Assembly: GCA_018816905.1 (NCBI GenBank)
Contig: JAHIVB010000006.1
Span: forward strand, 98,632 to 162,631
Direction: 5' to 3'
DNA length: 64,000 nt
Source of the DNA: Bacillota bacterium
GTDB taxonomy: Bacteria; Bacillota_I; Bacilli_A; Izemoplasmatales; Hujiaoplasmataceae
Shown here: positions 51,696-61,795 of the stretch, piece by piece
Layout: each line of letters begins with the position of its first letter
Numbering within the stretch: position 1 is the first letter of the stretch
Notes under the pieces: generated by a model
The model's database searches: none
The model's input: the letters and a program-made list of their open reading frames with translations, nothing else
Told to the model about the DNA's origin: nothing
Made by a program: the position numbers and the translations under genes

Positions 51696-53636
51696 TTAAC
51701 CTAAATACTCTTTGACGATGTCTTTCATAGTAAATCCGAAGTATTCAAGGATGTCTTGTTCTTTCGCAGATGCGCCAAAGGTATCAATCCCTTTCGCTTT
51801 TGATGCAAAGCGATACCATAATCCGGATGAACCCATTTCAATTGCCAATCTGTTTTGAAGTCTTGAAGGTAGAATTTCTTCTTGTTTCTCTTTTGGAAGT
51901 GTCAAGAACAATTCCATGCAAGGCATGGATACGACTCGAACAGGATGGCCAAGTTTTTCTAGTTCTTCAGAAGCTGAAATCGCAAGTTCAAGTTCGGAAC
52001 CGGTCGCAATTAAAATGCCTTCTTCTTTTTTAGGAGACTTCACGACGTAAGCCCCTTGTTTGAATTCATCATAACTACAAGAGTTTAACACAACTGTGTT
52101 TTGTCTAGTAAGTGCAATGATCGAGGGTGTTCTATTAGACTCCAAAGCATAACGAATGGCATGTCTTACTTCATTGCCGTTCGCAGGGCGGAAGGTATTG
52201 ATCCCCGGTAATGTTCTAAACATCGAAAGTTGTTCTACAGGCTCATGCGTCGGTCCGTCTTCTCCAACACAAACAGAATCATGTGTGAAGATAAAGATAG
52301 AGGGAATCTGCATCAAAGCCGCAAGACGGATTGATGGTTTCATATAATCGCTGAAAATAAAGAATCCCCCACTGAAAGCCTTTAAATGATGAAGCGTCAT
52401 ACCATTGATGATTGCGGCCATTGCATGTTCGCGTACACCAAAATTGATATTTCTTCCAAGCGGTGTTTGTTCACTGAAATTACCATTGATGCCTTTGACT
52501 TTGGTGGATGCGGTAAGATCCGCAGATCCTCCGATCATGGATAAAATTTGTTCAGAAAGCTTAGGAAGATATTTTCCGATTGAACTTCTCGTGGCTTCTT
52601 TTGTTCCCAAAGGAACTTCTGGAAGCAAGGCATCAAAGTCAACATCAATTGTTTCATTGATAATCGACATCAATTGTTTATATTTGTCAGGGTAGGTTTT
52701 TTGATAGGTATCCATATAAAAATTCCAAGCATTGTATTGACGGTCTCCCCTAGCTCCAAATCGACTTTGGAACTTGTCGTATACTTCTTGGTCAACTTCA
52801 AACGGAACGGTTGAATATCCTAATTCTTTCTTCATTCTTAAGGTTTCTTCGAATCCTAGAGGCGATCCGTGTGTAGCGCTGGTACCTTGTTTTAAAGAAC
52901 CAAAACCAATCACACTCTTGATTTCAAGAAATGCTGGTTTTTCGCTTTGTTTTGCCTTTTCAATCGCAATTGAAACATCAAGAACGTCATTTGCGTCCTT
53001 GACTAAAATATATTCAAAACCAACAGACTCCATCTTCATTTTGATATCTTCAGAAATTGAATTTTTCGTTGGTCCGTCTAGTTGTATATCGTTGGAGTCA
53101 AATAATACGATTAACTTTTTCAGTCCTAAATGACCGGCGAGAGAAAGTGATTCCATCGCAACACCTTCTTGTAAATCTCCATCTCCGCATAGTACATAGG
53201 TATAGTGATCAACGACCGGAAGGTCTTTCGTAGAAAAAGTATTTCTGAGATAAGTTTCCGCGATTGCACTACCAACTGCCATCCCGATACCTTGTCCTAA
53301 AGGTCCTGTTGTCGCTTCTACTCCAGGAGCGTGACGAAATTCAGGATGCCCAGGAGTCATCGATCCTAGTTGTCTGAACTTTTTAAGTTCATCCATCGGA
53401 ATGTCATAACCTGCCAAATGAAGTGTTGCGTAAAGCAATGCCGATCCATGCCCTGCAGAAAGAAAGAAACGGTCTCTGTTAAACCAACTTGGATCTTTTG
53501 CATACGCATTCATATGATACTGAAACAATGAACAAACCACAGGAGCAGCACCAAGTACGATTCCCGGGTGACCCGAGTCTGCTTGATTGATCATGTCCAT
53601 TCCAAGAAAGCGAATAGCTTTTATTGTTTTTTCCAT
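51696..53636 (-). CDS. tkt: Transketolase
   Basis: Thiamine diphosphate enzyme of the pentose phosphate pathway, 646 aa. Family motifs: NQADSGHPGIVLG, the TPP-binding GDGDLQEGVAMES, GVREHAMAAI with the catalytic Glu, and the C-terminal transketolase domain. I start at the ATG with GGAG seven bases upstream; the upstream TTG would lie inside the previous gene. The start is directly after the stop of the aldo/keto reductase gene. Confidence 0.95.
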   Translation of the reverse strand: MEKTIKAIRFLGMDMINQADSGHPGIVLGAAPVVCSLFQYHMNAYAKDPSWFNRDRFFLSAGHGSALLYATLHLAGYDIPMDELKKFRQLGSMTPGHPEFRHAPGVEATTGPLGQGIGMAVGSAIAETYLRNTFSTKDLPVVDHYTYVLCGDGDLQEGVAMESLSLAGHLGLKKLIVLFDSNDIQLDGPTKNSISEDIKMKMESVGFEYILVKDANDVLDVSIAIEKAKQSEKPAFLEIKSVIGFGSLKQGTSATHGSPLGFEETLRMKKELGYSTVPFEVDQEVYDKFQSRFGARGDRQYNAWNFYMDTYQKTYPDKYKQLMSIINETIDVDFDALLPEVPLGTKEATRSSIGKYLPKLSEQILSMIGGSADLTASTKVKGINGNFSEQTPLGRNINFGVREHAMAAIINGMTLHHLKAFSGGFFIFSDYMKPSIRLAALMQIPSIFIFTHDSVCVGEDGPTHEPVEQLSMFRTLPGINTFRPANGNEVRHAIRYALESNRTPSIIALTRQNTVVLNSCSYDEFKQGAYVVKSPKKEEGILIATGSELELAISASEELEKLGHPVRVVSMPCMELFLTLPKEKQEEILPSRLQNRLAIEMGSSGLWYRFASKAKGIDTFGASAKEQDILEYFGFTMKDIVKEYLG

Positions 53637-53637
53637 A

Positions 53638-54633
53638 TTATACTCCAATCATTGAATGAATTTCTTCCCGCACTTTATCGGAAATCAATTTTGTATTTGT
53701 GTATGATAGCAACTCTTGTAATTGACTCAATCTTGAAACTCCAACCAACGCGCTGGATACTCCGGGTTCAGTAAAGATGTATTGAATCGCGAGTTCGGTC
53801 ATGGTTCTGCCTTCTCTTTTCGCAAGGTCATTTAGCTTATTAAGTTTCACCAAAAGATTTTCTTTTAATGCTTCTTTCGTTAAAAACGGATTATCGCTTC
53901 TTGCCATTCTCGAGTCTTCAGGAATGTCTTTCAAATACTTCCCCGTCAACAAACCTTGATTGAAGATCGAATAAGGGATGATTCCCAAACCTTCTTTTTG
54001 ACAAAGTTCCATCGAGCCATTGTCTTTTGCCCATTGATCTAGTATTGAGTAATGCGGTTGAAACAGTAAAGGTTCAACGCCATGAGATTTTAAAATTTTG
54101 ATTGCTTTTGATAGTGGTTCGGTTGGGTAGTTTGATAATCCAACATACAATGCTTTTCCTTGTTTGACTGCATCAACCAAGGCAAGCATGGTTTCTTCTA
54201 ATGGCGTTTCAGAATCGTATCGATGTGAATAGAATAAATCCACGTAAGGCAATCCAAGTCTTTTTAAAGATTGATCAAGACTTGATAACATATATTTTCT
54301 GGACCCTCCATCGCCATATGGCCCTGCCCACATAGTATACCCCGCTTTTGTCGAAATGAACAATTCATCACGATAAGGAGCCAACTCTTCATTTAGTATT
54401 CTTCCGAGATTGGTTTCGGCGCTACCATCAGGTAGCCCATAATTATTCGCAAGATCAAAATGAGTAATTCCATGATCAAACGCATAAAGAACCATTTCTT
54501 TCACGGATTCAAAATCATTTTCATCGCCAAAATTATGCCAAAATCCCAGTGATATTCTTGGCAACTTTACTCCGCTTCTTCCAACGCGGTTATATGTCAT
54601 ATAATGATATCTATCAGGATTCGCGATATACAT
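53638..54633 (-). CDS. Aldo/keto reductase (YghZ-like)
   Basis: NADPH-dependent reductase of 331 aa. Catalytic tetrad residues are visible: DLANNYGLPDGSAE (Asp, Tyr), STKAGYTMW (Lys) and FYSHRYD (His). The long loop and GPYGDGGSRKYML match the YghZ/L-glyceraldehyde 3-phosphate reductase subgroup. The ATG follows AAGGAG; first gene of the group with tkt and tatD. Confidence 0.93.
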   Translation of the reverse strand: MYIANPDRYHYMTYNRVGRSGVKLPRISLGFWHNFGDENDFESVKEMVLYAFDHGITHFDLANNYGLPDGSAETNLGRILNEELAPYRDELFISTKAGYTMWAGPYGDGGSRKYMLSSLDQSLKRLGLPYVDLFYSHRYDSETPLEETMLALVDAVKQGKALYVGLSNYPTEPLSKAIKILKSHGVEPLLFQPHYSILDQWAKDNGSMELCQKEGLGIIPYSIFNQGLLTGKYLKDIPEDSRMARSDNPFLTKEALKENLLVKLNKLNDLAKREGRTMTELAIQYIFTEPGVSSALVGVSRLSQLQELLSYTNTKLISDKVREEIHSMIGV

Positions 54634-54721
54634 ATAATTCACTCCTTTAAAATTTACACTACTATTATATCATATTCTTGTTCTTTCGTTTCCCACTAGA
54701 ATATCGAAATGCAAGAGGTTG

Positions 54722-54751
54722 TTGTTTAAATGAAACAATTTATAGTATAAT
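54722..54751 (+). promoter_or_regulatory. Promoter of AAC(3)-family gene
   Basis: TTGTTT and a perfect TATAAT (54746-54751) spaced by 18 bases; the start codon follows 26 bases later behind GAGGTGG. Confidence 0.6.
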
Positions 54752-54777
54752 ATACTCAAAGTATAAAGAGGTGGATT

Positions 54778-55614
54778 ATGAGCGAACTTAAAGTCATTGA
54801 AAAAACAATAGAACCAATTACAAAACAACGAATCACTTTTGATTTGTTTCAAGCGGGGATTCTAGAAACGGATACCCTATTACTTCACTCATCCTTATCA
54901 AGTTTAGGCTTTGTCATTGGAAAAGAAGTGACCGTCGTCGATGCATTCTTAGAAGCTTTGATTGATGGAACTCTAGTCATGGCAGCACAATCAGGCGACA
55001 ATTCGGATCCTGCATTGTGGGTTAATCCTCCGGTCCCCCAAGAATGGATTGAGATTATCAAAGAACATACGCCTTCTTACGATAAAAGAACTTTTTCTAC
55101 TCGTGGAATGGGAAGAATCGTAGAATGTTTCCGTCATTATAAAGGTGTAAGAAGAAGTCCACATCCAATGAGTTCTTTCATCGCAAAAGGGAAACAAGCT
55201 AGATTCATCACTAAAAAACATCATTTAACCCCTTGTTTCGATATGGATTCTCCACTTGGTAAACTATATGTTTTGGATGCTAAAGTGCTTCTTCTGGGTG
55301 TTAGTTACGATAGCGCGACGATATTTCATTTGTCTGAAGTATTAAGTGAAACGTGTAAAATGGAACATCAAGGAACCAAAATGAATGGAAAATGGGTTGA
55401 GTTTGACGACTTTGATTATGACAATAGCGATTTCAAAAAACTGGGTAAAGCTTTGGAGAAGGAAGAACTAGTAAGAAAAGTTAAAATCGGTCAAGCGGAA
55501 TCAATTTTATTTGATGTTCGTTCTGCTGTAGATTTTGCGACAGAATGGTTTAAAAGTCATCGAAATTTAATTGAAAAAATGGAAGAAACACAAATAAAAA
55601 ACGCAGATGAATGA
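54778..55614 (+). CDS. AAC(3)-family aminoglycoside N-acetyltransferase-like protein
   Basis: Protein of 278 aa of the antibiotic N-acetyltransferase family (PF02522), closest in style to YokD-type members: LLLHSSLSSLG near residue 38, GTLVMAAQSGD, then RSPHPMSSF. Such enzymes use acetyl-CoA on aminoglycosides, but chromosomal homologues often have other or no antibiotic substrates. Flanked by its own promoter and terminator. Resistance is not shown by sequence. Confidence 0.85.
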   Translation: MSELKVIEKTIEPITKQRITFDLFQAGILETDTLLLHSSLSSLGFVIGKEVTVVDAFLEALIDGTLVMAAQSGDNSDPALWVNPPVPQEWIEIIKEHTPSYDKRTFSTRGMGRIVECFRHYKGVRRSPHPMSSFIAKGKQARFITKKHHLTPCFDMDSPLGKLYVLDAKVLLLGVSYDSATIFHLSEVLSETCKMEHQGTKMNGKWVEFDDFDYDNSDFKKLGKALEKEELVRKVKIGQAESILFDVRSAVDFATEWFKSHRNLIEKMEETQIKNADE

Positions 55615-55631
55615 TATCTGCATTTTTTTTT
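55603..55631 (+). terminator. Terminator overlapping AAC(3)-like gene end
   Basis: GCAGAT and ATCTGC pair across a seven-base loop and are followed by a nine-T run; the hairpin includes the stop codon. Confidence 0.85.
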
Positions 55632-55643
55632 GGAAGTCAATTT

Positions 55644-56048
55644 CTATTTTTTCATCATGTCGAACTGTGCCAATGAGATTGAAATCATAAGAATTCCAAT
55701 CACATATACAAAGTAAGCGTATAATACATTGAACCCCAGAGCTATGAATGCAAATATCAACAGGAATGCCGATAAGGTTGGAAAAACAAATACACCGGCT
55801 GAGACTTGCTTCTCTAAGGATTCTTCCTTGTATGTTTTCTTCCAAAGGGTTACTTGCCATGGTTCTACATAAGATAATAAATAGATTACTCCAGAAAATA
55901 AGAAAAAAAGTACAATGGCTAATGTCAACGTTCCGTCATTCGAACGGTCGTAGAGGAAAAAACGTGCTATTGTAAATAAAAGGTTGATGAACTCTCCTAG
56001 CCAGAGGGCAATCTTTTGATATGGATTCATCGATTTATACGGAACCAT
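55644..56048 (-). CDS. Integral membrane protein (134 aa)
   Basis: Four hydrophobic segments with one charged loop (WKKTYKEESLEKQ) between the second and third. The start was set at the ATG preceded by GTGGAG eight bases upstream; an upstream GTG extends it by 12 residues. No family recognised. Confidence 0.7.
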   Translation of the reverse strand: MVPYKSMNPYQKIALWLGEFINLLFTIARFFLYDRSNDGTLTLAIVLFFLFSGVIYLLSYVEPWQVTLWKKTYKEESLEKQVSAGVFVFPTLSAFLLIFAFIALGFNVLYAYFVYVIGILMISISLAQFDMMKK

Positions 56049-56130
56049 TGCTCGTTCTCCACTTTCTGGTAATTTGTAAAACACTACATTATGTAGCTTA
56101 TAATTACTTAAGGATCTAGACTAAAAATAG

Positions 56131-56376
56131 TTAATACGGAAGATAGCTTTGAACAAGACTCCATAAATCATAAAGTAATGGAGATAATACTGTGAAAAGC
56201 AATGCAAGGACAATGATGAAAGCCAATACGCTTGTCCATAACATATTTTTTAATGTCTTGTTTACCGTAGAAGAAAAAAGAATCATTAAAAAAATGACGA
56301 TGTTGACGAGTGGAATCACCATTAGGATGTAATACAATATCCAATCTCCAATGGTTAGTTGATCTCTTTGAAACAT
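56131..56376 (-). CDS. Small membrane protein (81 aa)
   Basis: Two long hydrophobic segments (WILYYILMVIPLVNIVIFLM and MLWTSVLAFIIVLALLFTVL) joined by a short basic loop. AAGGAGA precedes the ATG. No family recognised. Confidence 0.7.
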   Translation of the reverse strand: MFQRDQLTIGDWILYYILMVIPLVNIVIFLMILFSSTVNKTLKNMLWTSVLAFIIVLALLFTVLSPLLYDLWSLVQSYLPY

Positions 56377-56456
56377 AAGAATCTCCTTTGTAGTTAGTAT
56401 GTAGTTTCATTATAAGATAAATAAACAAACTAGTCAATGAATTTTCATAATAAGCA

Positions 56457-56482
56457 AAAAAAAAGGGATGCTTTTGCATCCC
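56457..56482 (-). terminator. Terminator of str operon
   Basis: GGGATGC and GCATCCC form a seven-base stem with a TTTT loop; on the minus strand it is followed by eight T residues. Confidence 0.9.
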
Positions 56483-56497
56483 TAATGAGTTTAGTGA

Positions 56498-57682
56498 TTA
56501 TTCAACGATTGTAACGACTGAACCTGCACCTACAGTATGTCCACCTTCACGGATGGAGAACTTCGTTCCTTGTTCAAGAGCGATTGGGTGAATCAATTCA
56601 ACGTTCATTTCGATGTTATCTCCAGGCATAACCATTTCAACACCTTCTGGTAACATGATAACGCCAGTGATGTCAGTTGTACGGAAATAGAATTGTGGAC
56701 GATAGTTTGAGAAGAATGGAGTATGACGTCCGCCTTCTTCTTTGCTTAATACGTACACTTGAGCCGTAAACTTGTGATGAGGAGTAACTGATTTTGGTTT
56801 CGCGATAACTTGTCCACGTTGAACTTCGTCACGGCTGATTCCACGAAGCAATAAACCTACGTTGTCTCCAGCTTGAGCAAAGTCAAGTAATTTACGGAAC
56901 ATTTCAACGCCGGTAACAACTGCAGATTTTGTTGGGCGGATACCGATGATTTCGATAGTCTCTCCAACTTTGATTGTTCCACGGTCAACTCTACCGGTAA
57001 CAACTGTTCCACGTCCAGTAATTGTGAAGACGTCTTCGACTGGCATTAAGAATGGTTTGTCGGTTGGTCTTTCAGGTAATGGAATGTATTCATCAACTGC
57101 AGCCATTAAATCTCTGATTTTTTGTTGGCTGTCTGCATCGCCTTCAAGAGCTTTTAAAGCAGATCCAACGATGATTGGAGTTTCGTCTCCTGGGAAGTTG
57201 TATTCATCAAGTAATTCACGAATTTCCATTTCAACAAGTTCGATCAATTCTGGATCGTCGACCATGTCAGCTTTGTTTAGGAAAACAACCATTTTTGGAA
57301 CACCAACTTGACCAGCAAGAAGGATGTGTTCTCTGGTTTGTGGCATTGCGCCGTCAGCTGCAGATACAACTAAGATAGCGCCGTCCATTTGTGCTGCACC
57401 TGTAATCATGTTTTTGACATAGTCAGCATGTCCTGGGCAGTCTACGTGTGCGTAGTGACGGTTAGCAGTTTCATATTCAATGTGAGCGGTATTAATCGTG
57501 ATTCCTCTTGCTTTTTCTTCCGGTGCGGAGTCAATTGAAGCATAGTCTGTTACTTTAGCAAAACCTTGTTGAGCAAGAACTGTAGTGATAGCAGCAGTTA
57601 AAGTCGTTTTTCCATGGTCAACGTGACCGATGGTTCCGATATTAACATGTGGTTTCGTACGTTCGAATTTAGCTTTAGCCAT
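56498..57682 (-). CDS. tuf: Elongation factor Tu
   Basis: GTPase that delivers aminoacyl-tRNA to the ribosome, 394 aa. Motifs [32 protein letters not shown] and [13 protein letters not shown] are all present, as is the C-terminal [21 protein letters not shown] (here split). The ATG was chosen because AAGGAG lies nine to ten bases upstream; a longer frame reads into the spacer. Last gene of the str operon, with its own internal promoter. Confidence 0.98.
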   Translation of the reverse strand: MAKAKFERTKPHVNIGTIGHVDHGKTTLTAAITTVLAQQGFAKVTDYASIDSAPEEKARGITINTAHIEYETANRHYAHVDCPGHADYVKNMITGAAQMDGAILVVSAADGAMPQTREHILLAGQVGVPKMVVFLNKADMVDDPELIELVEMEIRELLDEYNFPGDETPIIVGSALKALEGDADSQQKIRDLMAAVDEYIPLPERPTDKPFLMPVEDVFTITGRGTVVTGRVDRGTIKVGETIEIIGIRPTKSAVVTGVEMFRKLLDFAQAGDNVGLLLRGISRDEVQRGQVIAKPKSVTPHHKFTAQVYVLSKEEGGRHTPFFSNYRPQFYFRTTDITGVIMLPEGVEMVMPGDNIEMNVELIHPIALEQGTKFSIREGGHTVGAGSVVTIVE

Positions 57683-57740
57683 TGTTATATTCTCCTTTTT
57701 TCTTAATATTCGCATTTTTTGCGGAATTGTTTTCGATATT

Positions 57741-57769
57741 ATTGTATAACAAAGTGATTTTTTTTGCAA
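57741..57769 (-). promoter_or_regulatory. Internal promoter for tuf
   Basis: TTGCAA and TACAAT on the minus strand, 17 bases apart, lie in the 106-base gap between fusA and tuf. A separate tuf promoter would allow the high EF-Tu level usual in bacteria. Confidence 0.5.
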
Positions 57770-57788
57770 TAGTTATGTTATCAAGCGA

Positions 57789-59861
57789 CTACAAACTGTT
57801 GCGTCTTTTGATGATTTCTTCCGAAATGGATTTTGGGCACTCTTCATAGTGCGAAAATTGCATTGTTGAGGTTGCTCTTCCCTGTGTGTTTGAACGAAGC
57901 GCCGTAGCGTATCCGAACATTTGGGATAAAGGAACTTTTGAAGAAATCTTCTGTGCATTACCTACAGATTCTTGTCCTTCGATTCTTCCTCTTCTAGAGG
58001 TTAAGTCTCCGATGACGTTACCTAAGTAATCATCAGGTGACACGACGTCTACAGTCATAATCGGTTCAAGAAGTGTTGGGTTACATTTTGTTTTAGCGGC
58101 TTTCAAAGCCATGGAAGCAGCAATCTTAAAGGCCATTTCAGATGAGTCAACTTCATGGTAAGAACCATCATACAACGTTGCCTTGATGTCCAGTAGCGGA
58201 TAACCGGCGATGATACCACCAGGTAATGCTTCTTGAATACCTTTATCGATAACATTGATGTATTCTCTTGGGACCACGCCTCCGACGACTTTGTCGACGA
58301 ATTCGTATCCTTTACCAGGATTCGGTTCAAACTTGATCCATACGTGACCGTATTGACCGCGTCCACCTGATTGACGAATGAATTTACCTTCGCACTGTGC
58401 TTCTTGTCTAATGGTTTCTCTGTAAGATACTTGTGGGTTACCAACTGTAGCTTCAACCTTGAATTCACGTTTCATCCGGTCAACAATGATTTCCAAATGG
58501 AGCTCGCCCATTCCGGAAATGATGGTTTGTCCTGTTTCTTCGTCCGTGTAAGTACGGAAGGTTGGATCTTCTTCAGCAAGTTTGGAAAGGGCAACACCCA
58601 TTTTGTCTTGATCATTCTTCGTTTTAGGTTCAATAGCAACGGAGATGACAGGCTCTGGGAATTTCATTGATTCCAAAACAACAAATGTTTTTTCAGAACA
58701 AAGCGTATCTCCTGTTGTAGTGTCTTTCAGACCTACGGCAGCTGCAATGTCTCCGGAGTAAACGATGTCGATTTCAGTACGATGGTTTGCATGCATTTGA
58801 AGCAAGCGGCCCAATCTTTCTTTTTTGTTCTTTGATGAGTTTAAAATATAAGAACCTTTTGTCGCTACACCTTGATACACTCTAAAGAATGTTAACCTTC
58901 CAACGAATGGGTCGGTCATGACTTTGAATGCTAGTGCGACGAATTCTTTTTTATCGTCGTGAACGACGATAACTTCTTCTTCAAGTTTGTTAAATCCTAC
59001 CATCTGAGGTACTTCTACCGGAGAAGGCAAGTAGGCGATGACGCAATCAAGCATAAGCTTGACGCCTTTATTTTTGAAAGCGGATCCGCAGATGACCGGG
59101 AAAAATTCTACGGTCAATGTTGCTTTTCTGATTGCTTTCTTTAAAGCTGCAGGAGAAATTTCTTCTCCATCCAAATAGAGTAACATTAAATCTTCGTCGA
59201 AATCTGCAACTGCTTCTACAAGAAGTGTTCTTTTTTCTAGAGCGATTTTTTGATATTTGGCTGGTATGTCGGTCACTACTGCAACTTCATCAGCTCCGCC
59301 ATCATAATTGTGAGCTTTCATGTCGACTAAGTCGATGATTCCAACAAACAAATCCTCTGCGCCCATCGGCCATTGGATTGCTTCCGCTTTCGCGCCTAAG
59401 CGTTTATGGATTGATTTGATCGCTGCTTCAAAGTCCGCACCGGTCTTATCCATTTTGTTCGCAAAAACAACGCGAGGAACTCTGTACTCATTTGCTTGAC
59501 GCCAAACCGTTTCTGTTTGAGGTTCAACCCCCGCTTGAGCATCTAATACCGTTACAGCACCGTCTAGTACACGTAAGGATCTCGAAACTTCGACAGTAAA
59601 GTCCACGTGCCCTGGGGTATCGATAATGTTTACTCTATGATTTTTCCAGAAAGCGGTAGTTGCTGCGGCAGTAATCGTAATACCACGTTCTTGTTCTTGT
59701 TCCATCCAGTCCATTTGGCTTGCGCCATCATGAGTTTCACCCATTTTATGGATTTTTCCGGTATGGAAAAGAACGCGTTCAGTTGTCGTGGTTTTTCCAG
59801 CATCAATGTGAGCCATGATCCCGATATTACGTGTCTTGTCTAAACTATATTCACGTGCCAT
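57789..59861 (-). CDS. fusA: Elongation factor G
   Basis: Translocation GTPase of 690 aa: [32 protein letters not shown] and NKMDKTGAD form the GTP site; domains II-V follow normally, including the [15 protein letters not shown] segment of domain IV. AGGAAGGA precedes the ATG. Third gene of rpsL-rpsG-fusA-tuf. Confidence 0.98.
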   Translation of the reverse strand: MAREYSLDKTRNIGIMAHIDAGKTTTTERVLFHTGKIHKMGETHDGASQMDWMEQEQERGITITAAATTAFWKNHRVNIIDTPGHVDFTVEVSRSLRVLDGAVTVLDAQAGVEPQTETVWRQANEYRVPRVVFANKMDKTGADFEAAIKSIHKRLGAKAEAIQWPMGAEDLFVGIIDLVDMKAHNYDGGADEVAVVTDIPAKYQKIALEKRTLLVEAVADFDEDLMLLYLDGEEISPAALKKAIRKATLTVEFFPVICGSAFKNKGVKLMLDCVIAYLPSPVEVPQMVGFNKLEEEVIVVHDDKKEFVALAFKVMTDPFVGRLTFFRVYQGVATKGSYILNSSKNKKERLGRLLQMHANHRTEIDIVYSGDIAAAVGLKDTTTGDTLCSEKTFVVLESMKFPEPVISVAIEPKTKNDQDKMGVALSKLAEEDPTFRTYTDEETGQTIISGMGELHLEIIVDRMKREFKVEATVGNPQVSYRETIRQEAQCEGKFIRQSGGRGQYGHVWIKFEPNPGKGYEFVDKVVGGVVPREYINVIDKGIQEALPGGIIAGYPLLDIKATLYDGSYHEVDSSEMAFKIAASMALKAAKTKCNPTLLEPIMTVDVVSPDDYLGNVIGDLTSRRGRIEGQESVGNAQKISSKVPLSQMFGYATALRSNTQGRATSTMQFSHYEECPKSISEEIIKRRNSL

Positions 59862-59878
59862 AACTGGTTCCTTCCTAA

Positions 59879-60349
59879 TTAAAATCTATAATGTGCAAAA
59901 GCTTTATTAGCTTCTGCCATTCTGTGCATATCTTCTTTTTTCTTGACTGAAGATCCGATTCCGTTCGCTGCGTCCATAATTTCTTTGGCCAATCTCTCTT
60001 CCATCGTCTTTTCATTTCTGGATCGAGAGTATTGAACCAACCAACGAAGCCCGAGAGTCACTCTACGGTCATTTCTAACTTCACCCGGCACTTGATAGTT
60101 CTGTCCACCAATACGGCGACTACGAACTTCCAATACCGGCATAATGTTGTTTAAAGCATCGTTGAATACGTCGATAGGCTCTTTGCCCGTCACTTCTCTG
60201 ATTCTTTCAAAAGCTTTGTATAATATTGTTTGCGATAAGTTCTTTTTTCCATCTAGCATAATACTGTTAATTAGTTTCGTCACTAATTTTGAGTTGTAAA
60301 TAGGATCTGGTAATACGTCCCTTTTTGCAACTTTCCCTTTACGAGGCAT
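59879..60349 (-). CDS. rpsG: Ribosomal protein S7
   Basis: Primary 16S rRNA 3'-domain binder, 156 aa: [39 protein letters not shown] (in part) and [15 protein letters not shown] are diagnostic. AAAGGAGGAG precedes the ATG. Second gene of the str operon. Confidence 0.98.
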   Translation of the reverse strand: MPRKGKVAKRDVLPDPIYNSKLVTKLINSIMLDGKKNLSQTILYKAFERIREVTGKEPIDVFNDALNNIMPVLEVRSRRIGGQNYQVPGEVRNDRRVTLGLRWLVQYSRSRNEKTMEERLAKEIMDAANGIGSSVKKKEDMHRMAEANKAFAHYRF

Positions 60350-60399
60350 AAGGATGCTCCTCCTTTCAAATGATATCTTTCGATTTTAGAATATAAACC

Positions 60400-60822
60400 T
60401 TATTTTTTTGCTGGAGCTGGTCTCTTTGCTCCGTATTTAGAACGACTTTGCATTCTATTAGCGACAGCGGTCGTATCAAGTGTACCACGAATAATGTGGT
60501 AGCGGACACCTGGTAGGTCCTTAACACGGCCACCACGGATTAAAACAACGCTATGCTCTTGAAGTTTGTGTCCAATTCCTGGGATATATGCATTTACTTC
60601 ACCACCGTTCGATAAACGAACACGTGCATATTTCCGTAACGCTGAGTTTGGTTTCTTTGGAGTCATTGTGGCTACACGAACGCAAACGCCACGTTTTTGG
60701 GGACTGGAGAGATCGGTGTATCTCTTTTGCAAACTGTTAAAACCAATGTTTAATTGTGGTGCTTTTGACTTTCTTGTCTTGTCATGACGACCATTCTTGA
60801 TCAACTGGTTAATTGTAGGCAT
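60400..60822 (-). CDS. rpsL: Ribosomal protein S12
   Basis: Decoding-centre protein of 140 aa: [40 protein letters not shown] (in part) and [10 protein letters not shown] are typical. The streptomycin-site residues are conserved: PKKPNSA carries the usual Lys. The ATG follows AAAGGAGGAAAAAT, so the upstream in-frame extension is leader, not protein. First gene of the str operon. Confidence 0.98.
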   Translation of the reverse strand: MPTINQLIKNGRHDKTRKSKAPQLNIGFNSLQKRYTDLSSPQKRGVCVRVATMTPKKPNSALRKYARVRLSNGGEVNAYIPGIGHKLQEHSVVLIRGGRVKDLPGVRYHIIRGTLDTTAVANRMQSRSKYGAKRPAPAKK

Positions 60823-60839
60823 TATTTTTCCTCCTTTCA

Positions 60840-60906
60840 TACCCACACACCCGGGAGGTGCGCTTGTCTCGTTTTTATAAGGCTGCCTGGGCAACCTAAA
60901 AATCAT
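60840..60906 (-). promoter_or_regulatory. Structured str operon leader
   Basis: The mRNA leader before rpsL contains GC-rich pairings: AGGTTGCC with GGCAGCCT, and CACC with GGTG around CCCGGG. This GC content stands out in AT-rich surroundings. An autoregulatory or stability role is possible, but no known motif is recognised. Confidence 0.35.
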
Positions 60907-60925
60907 ATCTTTTTACAGCATTTAT

Positions 60926-60954
60926 ATTATACACTACGGTTCGTGGTGTGTCAA
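60926..60954 (-). promoter_or_regulatory. Promoter of str operon
   Basis: Perfect TTGACA and perfect TATAAT with the optimal 17-base spacer on the minus strand, the strongest promoter in the window. Confidence 0.9.
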
Positions 60955-61040
60955 CTATAAAATTTCGGATTTGTTAACGAATCTAAAAAAGAAAAGAAAT
61001 GCTCGAAAATCAAGCATTTCACTCCTATCCAAGATTCGAT

Positions 61041-61412
61041 TTATTTGTCGATAGATTTGAGTTTTGACTCGAGTTCATATGCCATAGACAATATTCTGGT
61101 TTTCGATTGAATATCGACTTCATTAAAAATTCTAATGATTTCTTTTACCATCTTTTTATCTGTAGAAAGATACCCTGAAGCGTCAGTTTCGCTTACATAC
61201 ATCAAAAAAGGTTCTTCTCCGGTAATCAAGTAATCCGCCGAAACTCCTAGAAATTTAGAAATCAAGCGGATGGTTTCAATTCCGATATTTTTTGATTGCC
61301 TAGCGAAAAGACTTTGAAGTGTAGAATAAGATATTCCAGACTGCTCGGATAGTTCTCTTCTAGTCTTGTTTTGTATTCTCATTTGTTCATTGACGCGATC
61401 ATAAAAGGTCAT
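61041..61412 (-). CDS. XRE-family repressor-like regulator (123 aa)
   Basis: HTH_XRE DNA-binding domain at about residues 5-62: RRELSEQSGISYSTLQSLFA and NIGIETIRLISKFLGVSADYLITG. The C-terminal 60 residues (helical, Lys/Glu-rich) are probably for dimerisation. The ATG was chosen with GGAG nine bases upstream. It is divergent from a small Cro-like gene across a region holding three related inverted repeats, so it likely represses that gene and itself. Confidence 0.88.
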   Translation of the reverse strand: MTFYDRVNEQMRIQNKTRRELSEQSGISYSTLQSLFARQSKNIGIETIRLISKFLGVSADYLITGEEPFLMYVSETDASGYLSTDKKMVKEIIRIFNEVDIQSKTRILSMAYELESKLKSIDK

Positions 61413-61431
61413 AGTTCTCAACTCCAACCTT

Positions 61432-61460
61432 ATTCTATCAAACAGCATATGCATACGCAA
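61432..61460 (-). promoter_or_regulatory. Promoter of XRE repressor gene
   Basis: TTGCGT and TAGAAT on the minus strand with a 17-base spacer. The -35 overlaps the first operator. Confidence 0.45.
61445..61460. promoter_or_regulatory. Operator O1
   Basis: GCATATGCATACGCAA, whose reverse complement shares twelve bases (GCGTATGCATAT) with O2. It overlaps the -35 of the repressor promoter. Confidence 0.55.
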
Positions 61461-61490
61461 TCATTGTTTCGGTGAAAAAACGCGAAAGGA

Positions 61491-61519
61491 TTGACAAGAT
61501 ATGCGTATGCATATATCAT
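61491..61519 (+). promoter_or_regulatory. Promoter of Cro-like gene
   Basis: Perfect TTGACA and TATCAT spaced by 17 bases; operator O2 fills the spacer, so a bound repressor would block polymerase. Confidence 0.75.
61499..61514. promoter_or_regulatory. Operator O2
   Basis: ATATGCGTATGCATAT, an inverted repeat located between the -35 and -10 of the rightward promoter. Confidence 0.6.
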
Positions 61520-61530
61520 TAAGATATTAG

Positions 61531-61546
61531 ATACGCATTTGCGTAT
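61531..61546. promoter_or_regulatory. Operator O3
   Basis: ATACGCATTTGCGTAT, arms ATACGCA and TGCGTAT around TT, just downstream of the expected rightward start site. It shares TTGCGTAT with O1. Confidence 0.6.
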
Positions 61547-61567
61547 ATTCCTAAATTAGGTGGTTTT

Positions 61568-61765
61568 ATGGTCTATGCCAATTTAAAAGCTGAAATGGTG
61601 CGTAAACATCTTTCTGTGAATGAACTTGCGAAGAAAATGAACATTACAAAAAAGCAATTAGAATTGAAACTACTAGGACTTCATGAATTCAATTTGGATG
61701 AAATTGAATTCATATTGAGAGAGTTTAACGACTGTAATTTCGATTATTTGTTTCAACTAAAATAA
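61568..61765 (+). CDS. Small Cro-like HTH protein (65 aa)
   Basis: HTH_XRE-like protein of 65 aa: KAEMVRKHLSVNELAKKMNI, then KKQLELKLLGLHEFNLDEIE, a compact Cro/cI-type DNA-binding domain with no extra domain. TAGGTGG precedes the ATG. Divergent from the 123-aa regulator. It probably binds the same operators and antagonises it, as in phage-type switches; this is inference. Confidence 0.8.
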   Translation: MVYANLKAEMVRKHLSVNELAKKMNITKKQLELKLLGLHEFNLDEIEFILREFNDCNFDYLFQLK

Positions 61766-61795
61766 AATTCTCGGGTTTTCCGAGAATTTTTTATT
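61766..61795. terminator. Bidirectional terminator
   Basis: ATTCTCGG and CCGAGAAT form an eight-base perfect stem; T-runs on both sides serve the Cro-like gene and the convergent pcm gene. Confidence 0.88.

Noticed and set aside
61041..61765. Prophage remnant
   Set aside because: The two HTH genes look phage-like but no integrase, structural or lysis gene is present on either side.
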